Assembly: GCA_965153355.1 (NCBI GenBank)
Contig: OZ231127.1
Coordinates: forward strand, 22,196,001-22,260,000
Source: Flaccisagitta enflata
Lineage: Eukaryota > Chaetognatha > Sagittoidea > Aphragmophora
Reading direction: 5' to 3'
Length of the DNA: 64,000 nt
The position numbers and the translations under genes are program-made. Shown here piece after piece: positions 42,182-55,468 of this stretch. The stretch's first letter is position 1. Every line of letters starts with the position of its first letter. The notes under the pieces were generated by a model that saw only the letters and a list, made by a program, of their open reading frames with translations, was not told the DNA's origin and ran no database searches.

Positions 42182-42203
42182 CACACTAATCAGAGCGGGA
42201 CTG

Positions 42204-45200
42204 CTACGGGGGAGTGGTTCCGAAGTTTTGAAAGGAGGAATACGACTCGGTGACTTTGCGAGATTGAAATCTTTCCATTTTGAGAGCAAGATCAGTTTCC
42301 CTTTCGAAGAATTTCGCCAGATGCTGATCGGCCAGAACAGAGGCGAGAATTTGTTCAAAAGTCACTGACCAGGTTCCGTTCCCATCACCGCCCATCTCAG
42401 CGGCAAGACTAGAATCATTGTTGTCGTTGTTGTCTTCATCACGATTGCCGGAATCGTTGAGATGTATGTCATTTGATCTTAAATTCGGCGCGTTTTTGTT
42501 CGTCGTCGTCGTCGTTCCAACTGCAGCGCCATCGAGCGTCAAGCTGCCGATGTCATCCGTCGTGGTTAACAGCAGCAGAGTGTCCGACATTTCCCCTTCT
42601 TTTTTCGTTTCCACGAGTTTGTTCAAGCTTTTGTTGGCGCAGGAAGACATTTTGGCGACTTCCAGTTCGTCTCGATACCAGTCCCCGATCATCCTTAAAT
42701 TGCCGTTGTTAGACTCGACGTTGTCAACTGCCTCGGCTGAGTTAGATTCAGTGGCATTTGCCATTGCTGAATCTTTCCCATTAGATTCATTATCGAGGGT
42801 CACCCGCCCGCGGGGAACCTCGTTAACATTTTCCTCCACCTCCATCGTTACAAAACCAGAGTTTTCCTGCTTCAATTTTTTCCCCATATCACCGATTTGC
42901 AAAAGCACTGTGCCAACTTTGGAAATAGCCGCGAAGAGAACCTGCGAAGTAGGTCCATTGATCTCATTCGAATCCTCTTCATCGCCTGCTTCACCCGTTA
43001 AGTCATACAGGGTCTTCAACAAGGCGATGAAATTTTGTTGACCGAGAGACGGCAGGCTGTGGAGCGACGCCGGAGAACAAATGGAGGATCCTTTGGTGGC
43101 TCGAGTCTTTCGACGTCGCGTTCGGTATTCTTCCGGATCTTTAAACACGTGCGCCGGTGCCTCCGACGATTGCTGTTTTTCGGGATTCTCAGAATTTGGT
43201 TTGAGAATGACGATTTCTGGAATTTCCAATTCTCGATCCCCGGCGCAAAGTGTCGCCAATGAAGGGTAAGTTTCCTCCAAAGATTTTACGATATCATCGT
43301 CGATGCTTTGCTCGGGTGCATCGGCTTCAACAGTGCCACTGAAATTGGACTCTTCATCAAGCTCTAAACCTTCGTCCGCTTCTTCTATGGCTTCCTCGGC
43401 CACTTCTGTATGATCCGACTTGGTCGGAGATGCGCCACCGCTTCCTTCCCCAGACACGACGCCAACGGCCTTCATTTCGTCCTCCAAGTCCAAATGAATC
43501 TCGTACAAAAGCCTCATTTTGTCGGCGACGTCTCCGCGTGTCATGATGCCGACGGCGACGGCGAATTCGCGAAACCCAACGAATCCGGCGCCTTGATCGT
43601 CGAGAAGGCGGAAGAGACGCATGGTCATGGGAGGATAAGCGGAGGGTCGACCGCTGACACCGTTGGTCGGTGGCACCCAATCCGTCAACGCCACCAGCAT
43701 CAAGGAGAATCTCTCCAAATCCACGCGATACGATTCGCAGGTGGGACAGTTGGGATCTTGCTTCTCCGTAGGGTCGGTTGGTGACACTTGACCCCAAGAG
43801 CAACACAGCAAATATTGAGCGCGGAAGATATTGAAAAGCTTGGCCAATTCGGCCTCGTTGAGTACGGTGAAGGGACTCACTTCGCGCACGACAACTTTGA
43901 CGGTGGTGTCTTCCAGATTCTGCACCACCTTCAGACGATGTTTCGTGCGCATTTTCTCAATCTGAATTTCACCGAGTCGGCCAAAAGTTATGTGCGACTC
44001 GCGTAAGAGTTCCTGCACGCTGATGACGGGAGGGAAAAACTGCGTTGGAATGGATAAAGGCGACTGCAATTTGCCGGCGAGTTTGTTCTTGGTCGGCGAG
44101 GACGATGCCTGCATTAAGTCATCGACGTCATCCACGATGGCGAAATCGGATGTTGAGTCGGATACGTGGACTTGCTCCAAGTAGGCGCTGAGGACGGTCA
44201 TGGCTTCGCCTTCGTCCCTAGCGGCTAACAAAGCGTCTCTGTTCTTCTCCAAAACCATCAGAGCTACGCGAAAGATGACTACGGGTCCATCGTAAAAGAA
44301 ACTATCGATGATATTCACGGCAGACCCAAATGGCATAGAAGACAAGAAGACGGTGAGAAACCAGGAGAGAGAGACGATGGATAAAAGCCCCATTTCCTGC
44401 AGTTTCGCCGACAGATTTGGCAAGAACTCGGCGACCAATTCTTCAAAGACGGATTGGTCGACCAAGGCGCCGACCACTTTGGTATTGTAGTAATCAGGTA
44501 AGAGACGTTCGCAGATAGCGCACAGTAACCAAAAGGCTTCCTCTTCGTTGGCGTAAAGAAGCAACACGGAAGTGACGATGTTCATGGCTTGGCAGTATCC
44601 GATATTGGGATTCCTCCATGAATAAGCGGTGAGGACGCGACGCAGCGCGGCGATGCCGACGTCAGACTGGAAGGCCGGATGTTCCGGTAGAGATCGATGA
44701 AGATCCCGCTCGATTTCATCCGCCGCCAATGTAGCACGGCCTAATGATGCCGAAACCATGGCGACATAGTAGCCACGATGCGTAGCCAATTCATTGGCCG
44801 CTCCACTGTATGTCAGCCACAATTCACCTCGATATTTTTCAGGCAGACCCTCGAGGACCAGCTCGTGGGCTTTCGGCGTGCGATACGCGGAAATGCCGCG
44901 TCCAAATTCCTGAAAATGCATTTCCCAACGATGCCGCAAGATGGCGCCGCGGGGAGTGAGCGCCGTTGGAGACGAAGGAGAGATGACGGCGGCGCTGGCG
45001 GAAAAATCAATGAGATACAGCGGCGGTTGAATATGAAATTCCGCTTCAGCAGCCGGAGAGAGCTGATCATAAAGCGTGGAATTTGTGGTAGACGTTGTTT
45101 CACTTTGATCATCATCGACAACACCTCCACTGTTGTTGGAAGTGTCGGCGGCGGAATTGGATTCAACGTCGCGTTCGGTGGAACACTCAGACATCTCACG

Positions 45201-47067
45201 CGTGCGAGGCGCTGAAACGGAAGTCGAGGAAATGGACCGCTTGACAACGGGAACAACATCACCATCACTGGTACGTCCTAAAAGACGCGTAATGCGATCT
45301 AAAGCCACGTGCCGATCTTTGAGTCGACCAAAGAGAAAATTAGCGTTTGCTCCGCTGATGACTTGCGATGACATCCCAGAGACGCCAGCGGCCAAACTGG
45401 CCGATCTGCCTTTCGTCGTGACCAACAACGCCTCTTCGCTCATCGCGTCGTCTTTTTTCTCCACGACGGCGACGTCACGTAACGGAATAACGAGACCCAC
45501 GAGGCGTGGAACTCGCGACGAAAAGCAGAGATAATTGTGTGACACGTAAAGCGTGCCCCACACATGTTGCTTGTTGTAAGGCGTCCAGAGCGTGCACTCC
45601 AAATCCCCATCCAGTTTTTCTTTGGCAGGCAAACGGAATTCCAGGCGATATTTTTCACTTCTCGCGCGCGCGTCCAAGTCTCGCTTCAGTACGGAGATCT
45701 TGCGATGTTTCTTGTCACCACCGTCACTGCGGTCTCCGGTCTTCGATGGTAATAAAGAACGATCGAGCTGAAACGTTTCTTCAGACAAAATATGTCTCAT
45801 AGCCATCGTGGCCAATTGTTCCATGAGAGCGAAGCATTCGTCCGTCTTCATCAGAACTGAAAAGTAAAACGGGTCTGCGGGTTCCTGGCGCGTTCGAATG
45901 AGGATGGAGTCGGAGAGTAAGCCGAGCGATAATGTGGAAGAAACCCGCTCCACGTGCGTCACGTCGGTCCAACGCAGCGCCACTTTGGTTTCTTTGCCCA
46001 GCAGGAATGAGTAGAAGCACAAGTGATGGACGGAGAGGAAGAGCCACCCTTGACGAGGCAGACGTCCTTTCCAGTAGGAGCAAGCGTAATAGTTGACGAG
46101 TCGTTCCTCCACCGGCATGTCGAAACGGCGGCGGAATTCCAAGGCTTTGGTTCGAAAATGTCGAGTTTCCTCTTCGCTCTCGTCTGTTGATGAAGAGGAG
46201 TTGGAGGATGCTCCCTTCTTCCGTTGGCGTTCGGGAGAGGGCTTTCCCCACGCGTCTGGACGACGATTCGCCACCAGAGACTCGATCTTGCATCTGACAT
46301 ATGGCAGAGACAAAGAGGAGAGTAAATAGGAGCAAGGAAAATAAAGGTTGATAGGGAACAGGATCTGACAACACTATAAGCACATACATCAGCAGTACGT
46401 GAATTTGTACACACAAAAACTGTCGCATTCACGCGCACACGCAGCCATTTGCAAGCACAGACAGACAATTTCATAAACACACACAAACTTGCACTTTCAT
46501 GAACACACACAAACACAAAAAAAGGCACATTCATGCCCACACACACAAAAATAGGCACATTCATGCCCGAACACACAAAACGTGCAACATTCATGCACAC
46601 ACACAAAAATAGCCACATTCATGCACAGACTTACAAAGAAAGGCACATTCATGCACAGACTTACAAAGTAAGACACTTACATGTACACACACAAACAGGC
46701 ACTTACATGTACACACACAAATAGGCACTAGCACGCACACACACACACACACACACAAAGTCACAAACAAGCACACACACAAAAATGGGCACATTCATGC
46801 CCACACAGACAAAACGTGCAACATTCAAGCATAAACAAAAATAGGCACATTCATGCACAGACTGAGAAAGAAAGGCACATTCATGCACAGACTTAGACAG
46901 AAAGGCACATTCATGCACAGACTTAGAAAGAAAGGCACATTCATGCACAGACTTACAAAGAAAGGCCCTTATATGTACACACACAAACAAGCACTAGCAC
47001 ACAGGCACTAGCACACACACTCGCATACATACACACACACACACTCGCATACATACACACACACACA

Positions 47068-47148
<81 letters not shown>

Positions 47149-47154
47149 TCGCAT

Positions 47155-47194
<40 letters not shown>

Positions 47195-47220
47195 TCGCAT
47201 ACACACACACACACACGCGC

Positions 47221-47280
<60 letters not shown>

Positions 47281-48464
47281 GCGCAAACAAACACACACTC
47301 GCGCAAACAAACACACACTCGCGCAAACAAACACACACTCGCGCAAACAAACACACACTCGCGCAAACAAACACACACTCGCGCAAACAAACACACACTC
47401 GCGCAAACAAACACACACTCGCGCAAACAAACACACACTCGCGCAAACAAACACACACTCGCGCAAACAAACACACACTCGCGCAAACAAACACACACTC
47501 GCGCAAACAAACACACACTCGCGCAAACAAACACACACTCGCGCAAACAAACACACACTCGCGCAAACAAACACACACACTCGCAAACAAACACACACTC
47601 GCGCAAACACACACACACTCGCGCAAACAAACACACACTCGCGCAAACAAACACACACTCGCGCAAACAAACACACACTCGCGCAAACAAACACACACTC
47701 GCGCAAACAAACACACACTCGCGCAAACAAACACACACTCGCGCAAACAAACACACACTCGCGCAAACAAACACACACTCGCGCAAACAAACACACTCGC
47801 GCAAACAAACACACTCGCGCAAACAAACACACTCGCGCAAACAAACACACTCGCGCAAACAAACACACTCGCGCAAACAAACACCCGCCTAAACAAACAC
47901 ACTCACACAAACGTACACACACACACGTACAAACAAACACACACACACAAACACACACACAATCACACACACAAACAAACACACACAAACAAACACACAC
48001 ACAGGCAACTGCACGCACAAAAACACGAAAAAAGGCAAATAGGAAAGCACACACACAAAAATAAGCGCATGCATGTACTTAATACATTGCACATAGCGTG
48101 TACTACACTCAAACAGGCACTAGCCAGTCACTCACTTGACATATTCGCTGATGTCATCTTCGCCTTCAAACCCGCTGAGCGAGGGCAACAGCTTCGTCTG
48201 AATCCACTGCCAATCTTGTTCGATTTCTTCTTTCGTGTTGGCGACGGAGATTGTGTAATGGATCTCTGACGAGGGCGTCGAGTGAAGGATGCGATAAGGC
48301 GGCGTCTTAGAATCGAGAATCGAGTCCAAAGTTCCGACAATCAACGACGAAAATCCATTTCCACCGTGACCTTTCCGTCGCTGAAGTCGGAAGAATGGAT
48401 TTCCTGCCAATTCTGTCGTCCACAATCCCGCCGAAATCAACACTTCTTCCGGCGTGATCCACAT
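42204..48464 (-). CDS. TBC1D9: TBC1D9-type RabGAP, complete, two exons
   Basis: TBC proteins stimulate GTP hydrolysis by Rab GTPases on endomembranes. Exon 1 is 48136-48464; its start MWITPEEVLISAGLWTTE and QRRKGHGG are hallmarks of the TBC1D8/9 group. Exon 2 is 42204-46293 and is joined inside Lys110. The protein has 1,472 residues. Two GRAM domains (about 155-280 and 320-450) precede the TBC domain (about 595-810). That domain carries both catalytic fingers, IERDLHR (IxxDxxR) and YCQ. An EF-hand-like segment (LLDDQGAGFVGFREF, about residue 1060) and an acidic, low-complexity tail follow. It is striking that about 4.1 kb is a single exon while the only intron (1.84 kb) is filled with CA and 20-bp repeats. 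Separation of TBC1D9 from TBC1D9B or TBC1D8 is not attempted. Confidence 0.95.
46400..48060. repeat. CA-rich and 20-bp minisatellite filling the TBC1D9 intron
   Basis: CA-rich imperfect units with CATTCATGC (46490-46970) are followed by (CA)n (47020-47278). About 26 copies of GCGCAAACAAACACACACTC (20 bp, 47281-47800) come next, then about five 18-bp versions (47800-47885). The 20-bp array is almost perfect, so it is young or actively homogenised. Cys/Val-rich frames through it are not genes. Confidence 0.97.
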
Positions 48465-49127
48465 CGCGTCGATGTAACGTCGAACGCAAATGATTACGAC
48501 GTCGACATTGTTAGTTTTAGGGATGTTTTTTTCACATCATAGTTGTCATCCTTTTCACGATGAGACACAAACAGCTTATACTTTCAATACCATGGATGAA
48601 ATCGATGACTAGAAACAAAGTTAACAAGGTGGACGGTTCACTAGTTCCACACGTAATGTAAAAATTCCTTTAATTCTATCATTCGCCCATTGCAATTAAT
48701 GGTTTCAATTCATTTTTCTCCCGCCATCAGACGGAACCTGTAATTGACATCTGCGCTAGAAAAGATTTTAACAAGTGAAACAACAAATCAAACTCTTGAG
48801 AAAATTCAAGGGTTAGTGTGTAAACAAGCACGCTAGTGTAAATGGTAAAATAAATAGCGATAATGCAAAAAAACTGAAATATCACAGCAAAACAATTAAC
48901 AAAACTCGGGTCAGTTCAGTTTCTTCAAACAGAGACCCGCCCGAGTAGCACCATGAACCTATTAGTTACGAAATTCTATGACGGCGGTGAGTGATTTGAC
49001 GTCCAGTCCAAAAACAACGAAACAACCCCTTTGTGTGTAATTAACTTGTACTATTAAAACTCAAGCGGTCGTTTACACGACACAAACACTACGCAAATAG
49101 GCAGGATAGTTAGCGGCGCACCGGTCA
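48465..49127. other. Intergenic spacer between TBC1D9 and the 285-residue gene
   Basis: About 660 bp of AT-rich unique sequence holding the 3' end of the upstream gene and the presumed TBC1D9 promoter. No other signal is seen. Confidence 0.6.
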
Positions 49128-49985
49128 TTAGGTAAAGCAAGACAAAATGACGAAAATCTGATGCGCGATTTCGTCGATTTTCCCTTTCACCTCCTTTTGC
49201 AAATCTTTGGCGGTGACGGAGACGGTAAATGAGACGGTTTCTCTCGTGCCAAAGGGGTCCTCCTCGGCGTCGTTGCGTTTAGCGTCGATGTCGACGACGT
49301 CCAACCAAACTTTGGCCTCGGCTTTGACGTCTTCAACGTCCACCATCGACACGCGACGAACGGAGATCATCGGGCAGTACGAAGGGTCTGGATCCGAAGT
49401 GGATGGTGGCTTAGGCGCCATAGAATCGGAACAAACGACGTAATGATCTTCGTCGTCGTCCATTTGACGGCAAATGCGTTGAATGGATTGACGCATTTTG
49501 GACGTCCACGACCAACGTAGGCAAATGTCTTTCAAATCCTTTTCCTCGACGCCATCAGGCAGCGGAGGTTGGCTTCTCGCGTAACGTCGAACCGTCGCCA
49601 GCGCGTGAGTATGTCCACGACGGACAAGCGCCGCGCAAAGTTCAGCGTTGGCTTTTTCTTCCTCGCCATCGACGAACAAGAGCGCTTTGCGGCCCAAAGG
49701 GGAAGATTCTTCCTCGAGAGAGATTGGCTTCACGGATTCTAAAGGAGAGGACGTGTCCGTATCGACTGCCGGTGGAGGAAGCGTGAAGTCTTTCAACGCC
49801 ACCCATTCGACGCTGCTGGTTGAAAATTCCCCTTCGAACACAAAGTCGATGTAACTCTGAATGTAGGCGCGGCCAATCAGAACGCCATTGACCGACCAAC
49901 TGACGTCTCCCACGTGAGCCGCATCGGCAGGCAGCGGTGGCAACGTCGCCGCTGCCAGACCGGATGTAAGGGTTAGACGCGTCAT
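49128..49985 (-). CDS. Uncharacterised single-exon protein, 285 residues
   Basis: I do not recognise this protein. The ATG at 49985 is the first after an in-frame TGA about 39 bp upstream. It has a small-residue N-terminus, a WSVNGVLIGRAYIQSYIDF segment near residues 30-50, an acidic Ser-rich middle and a basic-aromatic block (ICLRWSWTSKMRQSIQRICRQ) near 155-175. A C-terminal half rich in Val/Asp (VWLDVVDIDAKRN) follows. There is no signal peptide, clear membrane span or catalytic motif. Codon use (CGT, GCG, GTC rich) matches the neighbouring proven genes, and the frame is long for this composition, so I take it as real. It lies 219 bp after MED30 on the same strand. Confidence 0.75.
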   Translation of the reverse strand: MTRLTLTSGLAAATLPPLPADAAHVGDVSWSVNGVLIGRAYIQSYIDFVFEGEFSTSSVEWVALKDFTLPPPAVDTDTSSPLESVKPISLEEESSPLGRKALLFVDGEEEKANAELCAALVRRGHTHALATVRRYARSQPPLPDGVEEKDLKDICLRWSWTSKMRQSIQRICRQMDDDEDHYVVCSDSMAPKPPSTSDPDPSYCPMISVRRVSMVDVEDVKAEAKVWLDVVDIDAKRNDAEEDPFGTRETVSFTVSVTAKDLQKEVKGKIDEIAHQIFVILSCFT

Positions 49986-50203
49986 GGCGGTGTCGGGCGA
50001 CGTGGTAGAAAAAGTCCTCAGGCGTCAATTGACATATCTCCGAACGCAGCTAGACTACAGTTTAAAACATTTTCTATATCTACGACAGATATCTGAGAGT
50101 GAAACAGGCATGGAATGAGGAGAATCAAGAGATTGTATTGAAGAGTCATGATCAAACAACTGAATAACAAAGTCAAGAATTGCCAATTCAACGAGGTCAA
50201 GAG

Positions 50204-52311
50204 TCAAGACCCCAGTTTTCGCATGCCCAGCATGGAATTAATTTCCCAGATGGTGGTTCTCGTATCGTCTATGATCGATTTGAGGGATTCGTTGATGCCA
50301 CGCAGTTTCTCCTTCACTTCCGCCAGTTCCCGCGCAGCCTAAAATGGAACCAGGGGCAGGGCAACTCATATACCGCGCGTGGAGATGATCCAGGTCTCAG
50401 GTAAACCAGGAACATAACGGAAATACATCATAACTAAGATGTACCTGCATGTATGCTTGGCTTTCGAATTTCTTTTTCCGCATGATTTCATCGACGTCGG
50501 GTTCTCCATCAGATCCAACCTTTTTACGCTTCATCGGGATCAAATCCTAGAAGTAAAGAGAAGGTGGGGGGAGAGGAAAAGGATGGTCTTAGACTAAGAG
50601 ATAGACATCATCCAAACGTCGTTCAATGATCTTATAAATACTATAGTTATAGATAGTGATAAGTGCTTGTATTGTGTTGTATCAACTTACCTCTGTCATG
50701 TCTATATCGAGCAGCAGTCCTCCTTGATCGTCATTGACGTTTGGAATTGGCTGAAGATTCTTATAGATCACCTTAAGTTTTTTGAATAGTAGATTTATTT
50801 CCTTTAAAAGCTCTTCCGCTTTCGCAGCTTTTTCCTGGGCCACGGCAATGGGTAATACTCCTGGAAACATGGGGAAAGTCGAAAGGAAAGTAGGGCAAAA
50901 AGAGGAAAGAAGAGACAGAAAGAAAGGCAGGGGGGAAAGGACAGGGGGAAAGAACAAAACCGAATAAAATGGATTGTTCTCTCATCTTTGCTGAAACCCT
51001 TTTAGGGCAGCGGCCACAAAGGGCCAATGTCCTGTAGGACACAGGGGGGTGGGGGAGAAATCCATATGTCCATCCGTCCGCCCCCCCCGTTGGCCATAGC
51101 CCTGGGTCTCAAATCAGCCCTCAAATCAACCCTCAAATCAGCCCTCCAGACCTCAAATCAGCCCTCCAGGCCTCAAATCTGCTCTCCTGATCTTTTAACA
51201 GCCCTCCAGGAAATCAGCTCCCCAAACCTCAAATTTGCCCTACAGACTTCAAATCTGCCTCCCAAACCTCTTATCAGCCATCAAATCAGCCATCTGTGCC
51301 TCAACTCTGCCCTCCAGGCCTCAAGCCTACCATCCAGCCCTCAAATTTCTTCTCCAAGTCTTAAATCAACCTTCAATGTTTTAAATCAAGGATCTGAGGC
51401 CTTAATTACGCCTCAGGACGTCTGAAAATTCACTTCTGTGTCCCTTTTCTATTAATCTCTTCCATCATTCCTCAATATTACTTTTTCAAACTTTCATCCT
51501 TCAACTGAAAACCTATCTTCCACCTCTCATCCTCGCTGAAAATTTCCCTAATGCATTCTGAAAATCTTTCATTCAGTCTGTAAACCTTCCTCCTCTCTGT
51601 AAATTTTCATTCCGCAAAAGGTCAAATGCATACACTACTGATCATTGTAAAAGCACGTTAACTGCTTTTTTCTTACATTAAGCAAAGCATACCAGGATAA
51701 TGCGCTGGTGTGGCAAGCGTTGTAGTATTGGCCGGAGTAATCATTTTAAGGTAGGTGAACAGTTCTTGTGTCATCGAAACGATGTCTTGTATCGTTCCTT
51801 GGCCTATCTTGCACAGGCACACGGGATTGGGATTCGATAGCATTTTCGATTCTGCTGGAGCGAAAAGGGTATCAAGATTTACAGTCGAAGAATGCAAATG
51901 TCCGGTTTCAACTTGCATCCAATGACGTAAACGTCCGATCATTCCCTCACCATTGACTTGAGTCAGCTGCGGTCCCGAGGGCGCCGTCGTAGTACTTTGC
52001 GTTGTCGTTGAAGTTTGCACCAAAGGCGGGGCTGACGTTGATCCCGTAACTGTAGAGGGGGTGGAGGAATTAGCTGGTGACGCCGAAGAGGACGAAGAGG
52101 AAGTGGTGACATTGGAAACGATGGGATGGGCGCTTTGGCTTCCGGTCGATCCACTCGAAGAAGAAAACCCGCCGGCGGAGGCGCTGGCGCCGCGTCCACG
52201 TGTGGAAAATGTTTGACCGCCTCCGCCGCGAGTGGCGCCCCCACGGCCGCCCGTATTGGGATAAGGAGGCGGCGGCCTCTGATGTTGAGAATTGGGGAAC
52301 CGACTAGCCAT
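50204..52311 (-). CDS. MED30: Mediator subunit 30, complete, four exons
   Basis: MED30 is a metazoan subunit of the Mediator complex that links activators to RNA polymerase II. Exons are 51693-52311, 50691-50860, 50445-50546 and 50204-50338. All are in phase and encode 341 residues, nearly twice human MED30 (178). The conserved part starts at CLCKIGQGTIQDIVSMTQELF in exon 1. It continues through the coiled-coil EINLLFKKLKVIYKNL (exon 2) and a Lys-rich linker (exon 3), and ends with IINDTRTTIWEINSML-like helix sequence (SIIDDTRTTIWEINSMLGMR, exon 4). The extra length is a Gly/Ser/Thr/Pro-rich N-terminal extension of about 150 residues. Intron 1 carries a satellite-bearing element. Confidence 0.94.
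51001..51425. mobile_element. Second copy of the 21-bp-repeat element, in MED30 intron 1
   Basis: It begins TTTTAGGGCAGCGGCCACAA and contains GGGCCAATGTCCTGTAGGAC, the arm also seen at 12062. About a dozen degraded copies of a CCCTCCAGGCCTCAAATC-type repeat follow. No right-hand inverted arm is obvious, so the copy is partial. Confidence 0.7.
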
Positions 52312-52468
52312 TAGTTTGGGTTTTTTTTCACCTTTCGCCTTCCCTGAACTTTGACAACAAAACAAAACCACGCGACAATCGACACGGTTGACAAAGTACA
52401 CGAGAGACGTCAACGTGGAAACACGATCATAAATAGAATGAATCCAAAATGAAAACACGGAGACAGCG

Positions 52469-53084
52469 TCATCGATTTTTTCTTCGATCTTCAACGCCGG
52501 AACGTAAAAATTTCGACGCCTTCTGATCTTCCAGTTCCTGCAACTGCGCAGCAACGATAGGGCCTCGAATGGCCTGCAGTTGGCGGATATCCTCGGCGCT
52601 CACATGGTCTTTGACTCTTATACCGGCCTGATTCGCGGATCGAATGACGATCAGGCAAACTTCCTTCAGGGAAAACTTGTCCCAATCTGGGTCCTGGGAG
52701 ATGAACGGAATCAACGATGAAATTCTCTAATACGTTTAACAAGTACGTTTAACATCAACGCACCTCCACAACCTTAAATTGGCAATATTTACCTGACGCT
52801 TTAATTCAGCGATGTGATAAACATGTTTCAAGGATATAATTCCCGCGGTTTCTTTGGCGACGAACATCGCTCCTCGCGTGATGCCGGCTGCTTTCTTCAC
52901 CAGCGTCTCTACGGGAGGATGATGAATGACCAGACGGTGGGATTTGTCTTCGTTCACGTGAGTTTCCGTCGGAAGCGGAATCCCGTGCTCGAACGACGAC
53001 GTACGCTCATTAAACTCTTTCACCCAGTTGGCGACATTAACCTAAACGAATAACGCGTTGTTGTTATTTTTTTGTGTTGTTGTT

Positions 53085-53143
<59 letters not shown>

Positions 53144-53457
53144 GTTGTTGTTGTTGTGTTGTTGTTGTTGTTTTGGGTTGTTTTGATTTGTTTTTGTTTT
53201 GTGTTGTTGTTGTTTTGTGTTGTTGTTGTTTTGTGTTGTGTTGTTGTTGCTGTTATTTTGTGTTGTGTTGTTGTTGCTGTTATTTTGTGTTGTGTTGTTG
53301 TTGCTGCTGTTATTTTGTGTTGTGTTGTTGTTGCTGCTGTTATTTTGTGTTGTGTTGTTGTTGCTGTTGTTGCTGCTGTTGTTGCTGCTGCTGCTGTTGT
53401 TGTTGTTGTTGTTGCTGTTGTTGTTGCTGGTGGTGTTGTTGTTGCGGGTGTTGTGGG

Positions 53458-53511
<54 letters not shown>

Positions 53512-53663
53512 GTGGGTGTTGTTGTTGTGTGGGTGTCGTTGTTGTGTGGGTCGTTTTGTGCTGTTGTTTTGTGTTGTTGTTGCTGTTACTTATTTATTTT
53601 ATGTTTTGTTGTTGTTGTTGTTGTTGTTGTTGTGTGGGTGTCGTTGTTGTTGCTGTTATTTTA

Positions 53664-53711
<48 letters not shown>

Positions 53712-55405
53712 GTGGGTGTTGTGGTTGTTGTTGTTGTTGTTGTATTGTGTTGTTGTTGCTGTTACTTATTTTGTGTTGTGTTATTGTTGCTGTTATTTTA
53801 TGTTGTTGTTGTTTTGTGTTGTTGTTGCTGTTACTTATTTATTTTGTGTTGTGTTATTGTTGCTGTTATTTTATGTTGTTGTTGTTTTTGTTGTTGTTGT
53901 TGTTGTTGTTGTTGTTTTTGTTGTTGTTGTTGTTTTTGTGTGGGTGTTGTTGTTTTTGTTTGGGTGTTGTTGTTTTTGTTGTTGTTGTTGTTTTTGTTGT
54001 TGTTGTTGTTGTTGTTTTTGTTGTTGTTGTTGTTTTTGAGTGGGTGTTGTTGTTGTTGTTGTTTTTGAGTGGGTGTTGTTGTTTTTGTGTGGGTGTTGTT
54101 GTTGTTGTTTTTGTGTGGGTGTTGTTGTTGTTTTTGTGTGGGTGTTGTTGTTGCTGTTGTTGTTTTTGCGTGGGTGTTGTTGTTGCTGTTGTTGCTGTTG
54201 TTGTTTTTGTGTGGGTGTTGTTGTTGCTGTTGTTGCTGTTGTTGCTGTTGTTGTTTTTGTGTGGGTGTTGTTGTTGCTGTTATTGCTGTTGTTGTTGTTT
54301 TTGTGTGGGTGTTGTTGTTGTTGTTTTGTGTGGGTGTCGTTGTTGTTTTGTGTGGGTGTCGTTGTTGTTTTGTGGGTGTCGTTGTTGTTGTTGTGTGGGT
54401 GTCGTTGTTGTTGTTGTGTGGGTGTCGTTGTTGTTGTTGTGTGGGTGTCGTTGTTGTTGTTGTGTGGGTGTCGTTGTTGTTGTTGTGTGGGTGTCGTTGT
54501 TGTTGTTGTGTGGGTGTCGTTGTTGTTGTTGTGTGGGTGTCGTTGTTGTTGTTGTGTGGGTGTCGTTGTTGTTGTTGTGTGGGTGTCGTTGTTGTTGTTG
54601 TGTGGTGTCGTTGTTGTTGTTGTGTGGGTGTCGTTGTTGTTGTTGTGTGGGTGTCGTTGTTGTTGTTGTGTGGGTGTCGTTGTTGTTGTTGTGTGGGTGT
54701 CGTTGTTATTGTTGTGTGGGTGTCGTTGTTATTGTTGTGTGGGTGTCGTTATTGTTGTTGTGTGGGTGTCGTTGTTGTTGTGTGGGTGTCGTTGTTGTTG
54801 TTGTGTGGGTGTCGTTGTTGTTGTTGTGTGGGTGTCGTTGTTGTTGTTGTGTGGGTGTTGTTGTTGTTGTTGTGTGGGTGTTGTTGTTGTTGTTGTGTGG
54901 GTGTCGTTGTTGTTGTTGTGTGGGTGTCGTTGTTGTTGTTGTGTGGGTGTCGTTGTTGTTGTTGTGTGGGTGTTGTTGTTGTTGTTGTGTGGGTGTCGTT
55001 GTTGTTGTTGTGTGGGTGTCGTTGTTGTTGTTGTGTGGGTGTCGTTGTTGTTGTTGTGTGGGTGTTGTTGTTGTTGTTGTGTGGGTGTTGTTGTGTGGGT
55101 GTCGTTGTTGTTGTTGTGTGGGTGTCGTTGTTGTTGTTGTGTGGGTGTTGTTGTTGTTGTTGTGTGGGTGTCGTTGTTGTATGGGTGTCGTTGTTGTTGT
55201 GTGGGTGTCGTTGTTGTTGTTGTGTGGGTGTTGTTGATGTTGTTGTGTGGGTGTTGTTGATGTTGTTGTGTGGGTGTCGTTGTTGTTGTTGTTGTTGTTG
55301 TTGTTGTGTTGTTGTTGTGTGGGTGTCGTTGTTGTTGTTGTGTGGGTGTCGTTGTTGTTGTTGTTGTTGTTTTGTTGTTGTGTGGGTGTCGTTGTTGTTG
55401 TTGTT

Positions 55406-55468
<63 letters not shown>

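Noticed and set aside
46953-48054. Cys-Val-Arg-rich frames of about 280-350 residues
   Set aside because: They are translations of the CA and 20-bp arrays in the TBC1D9 intron.
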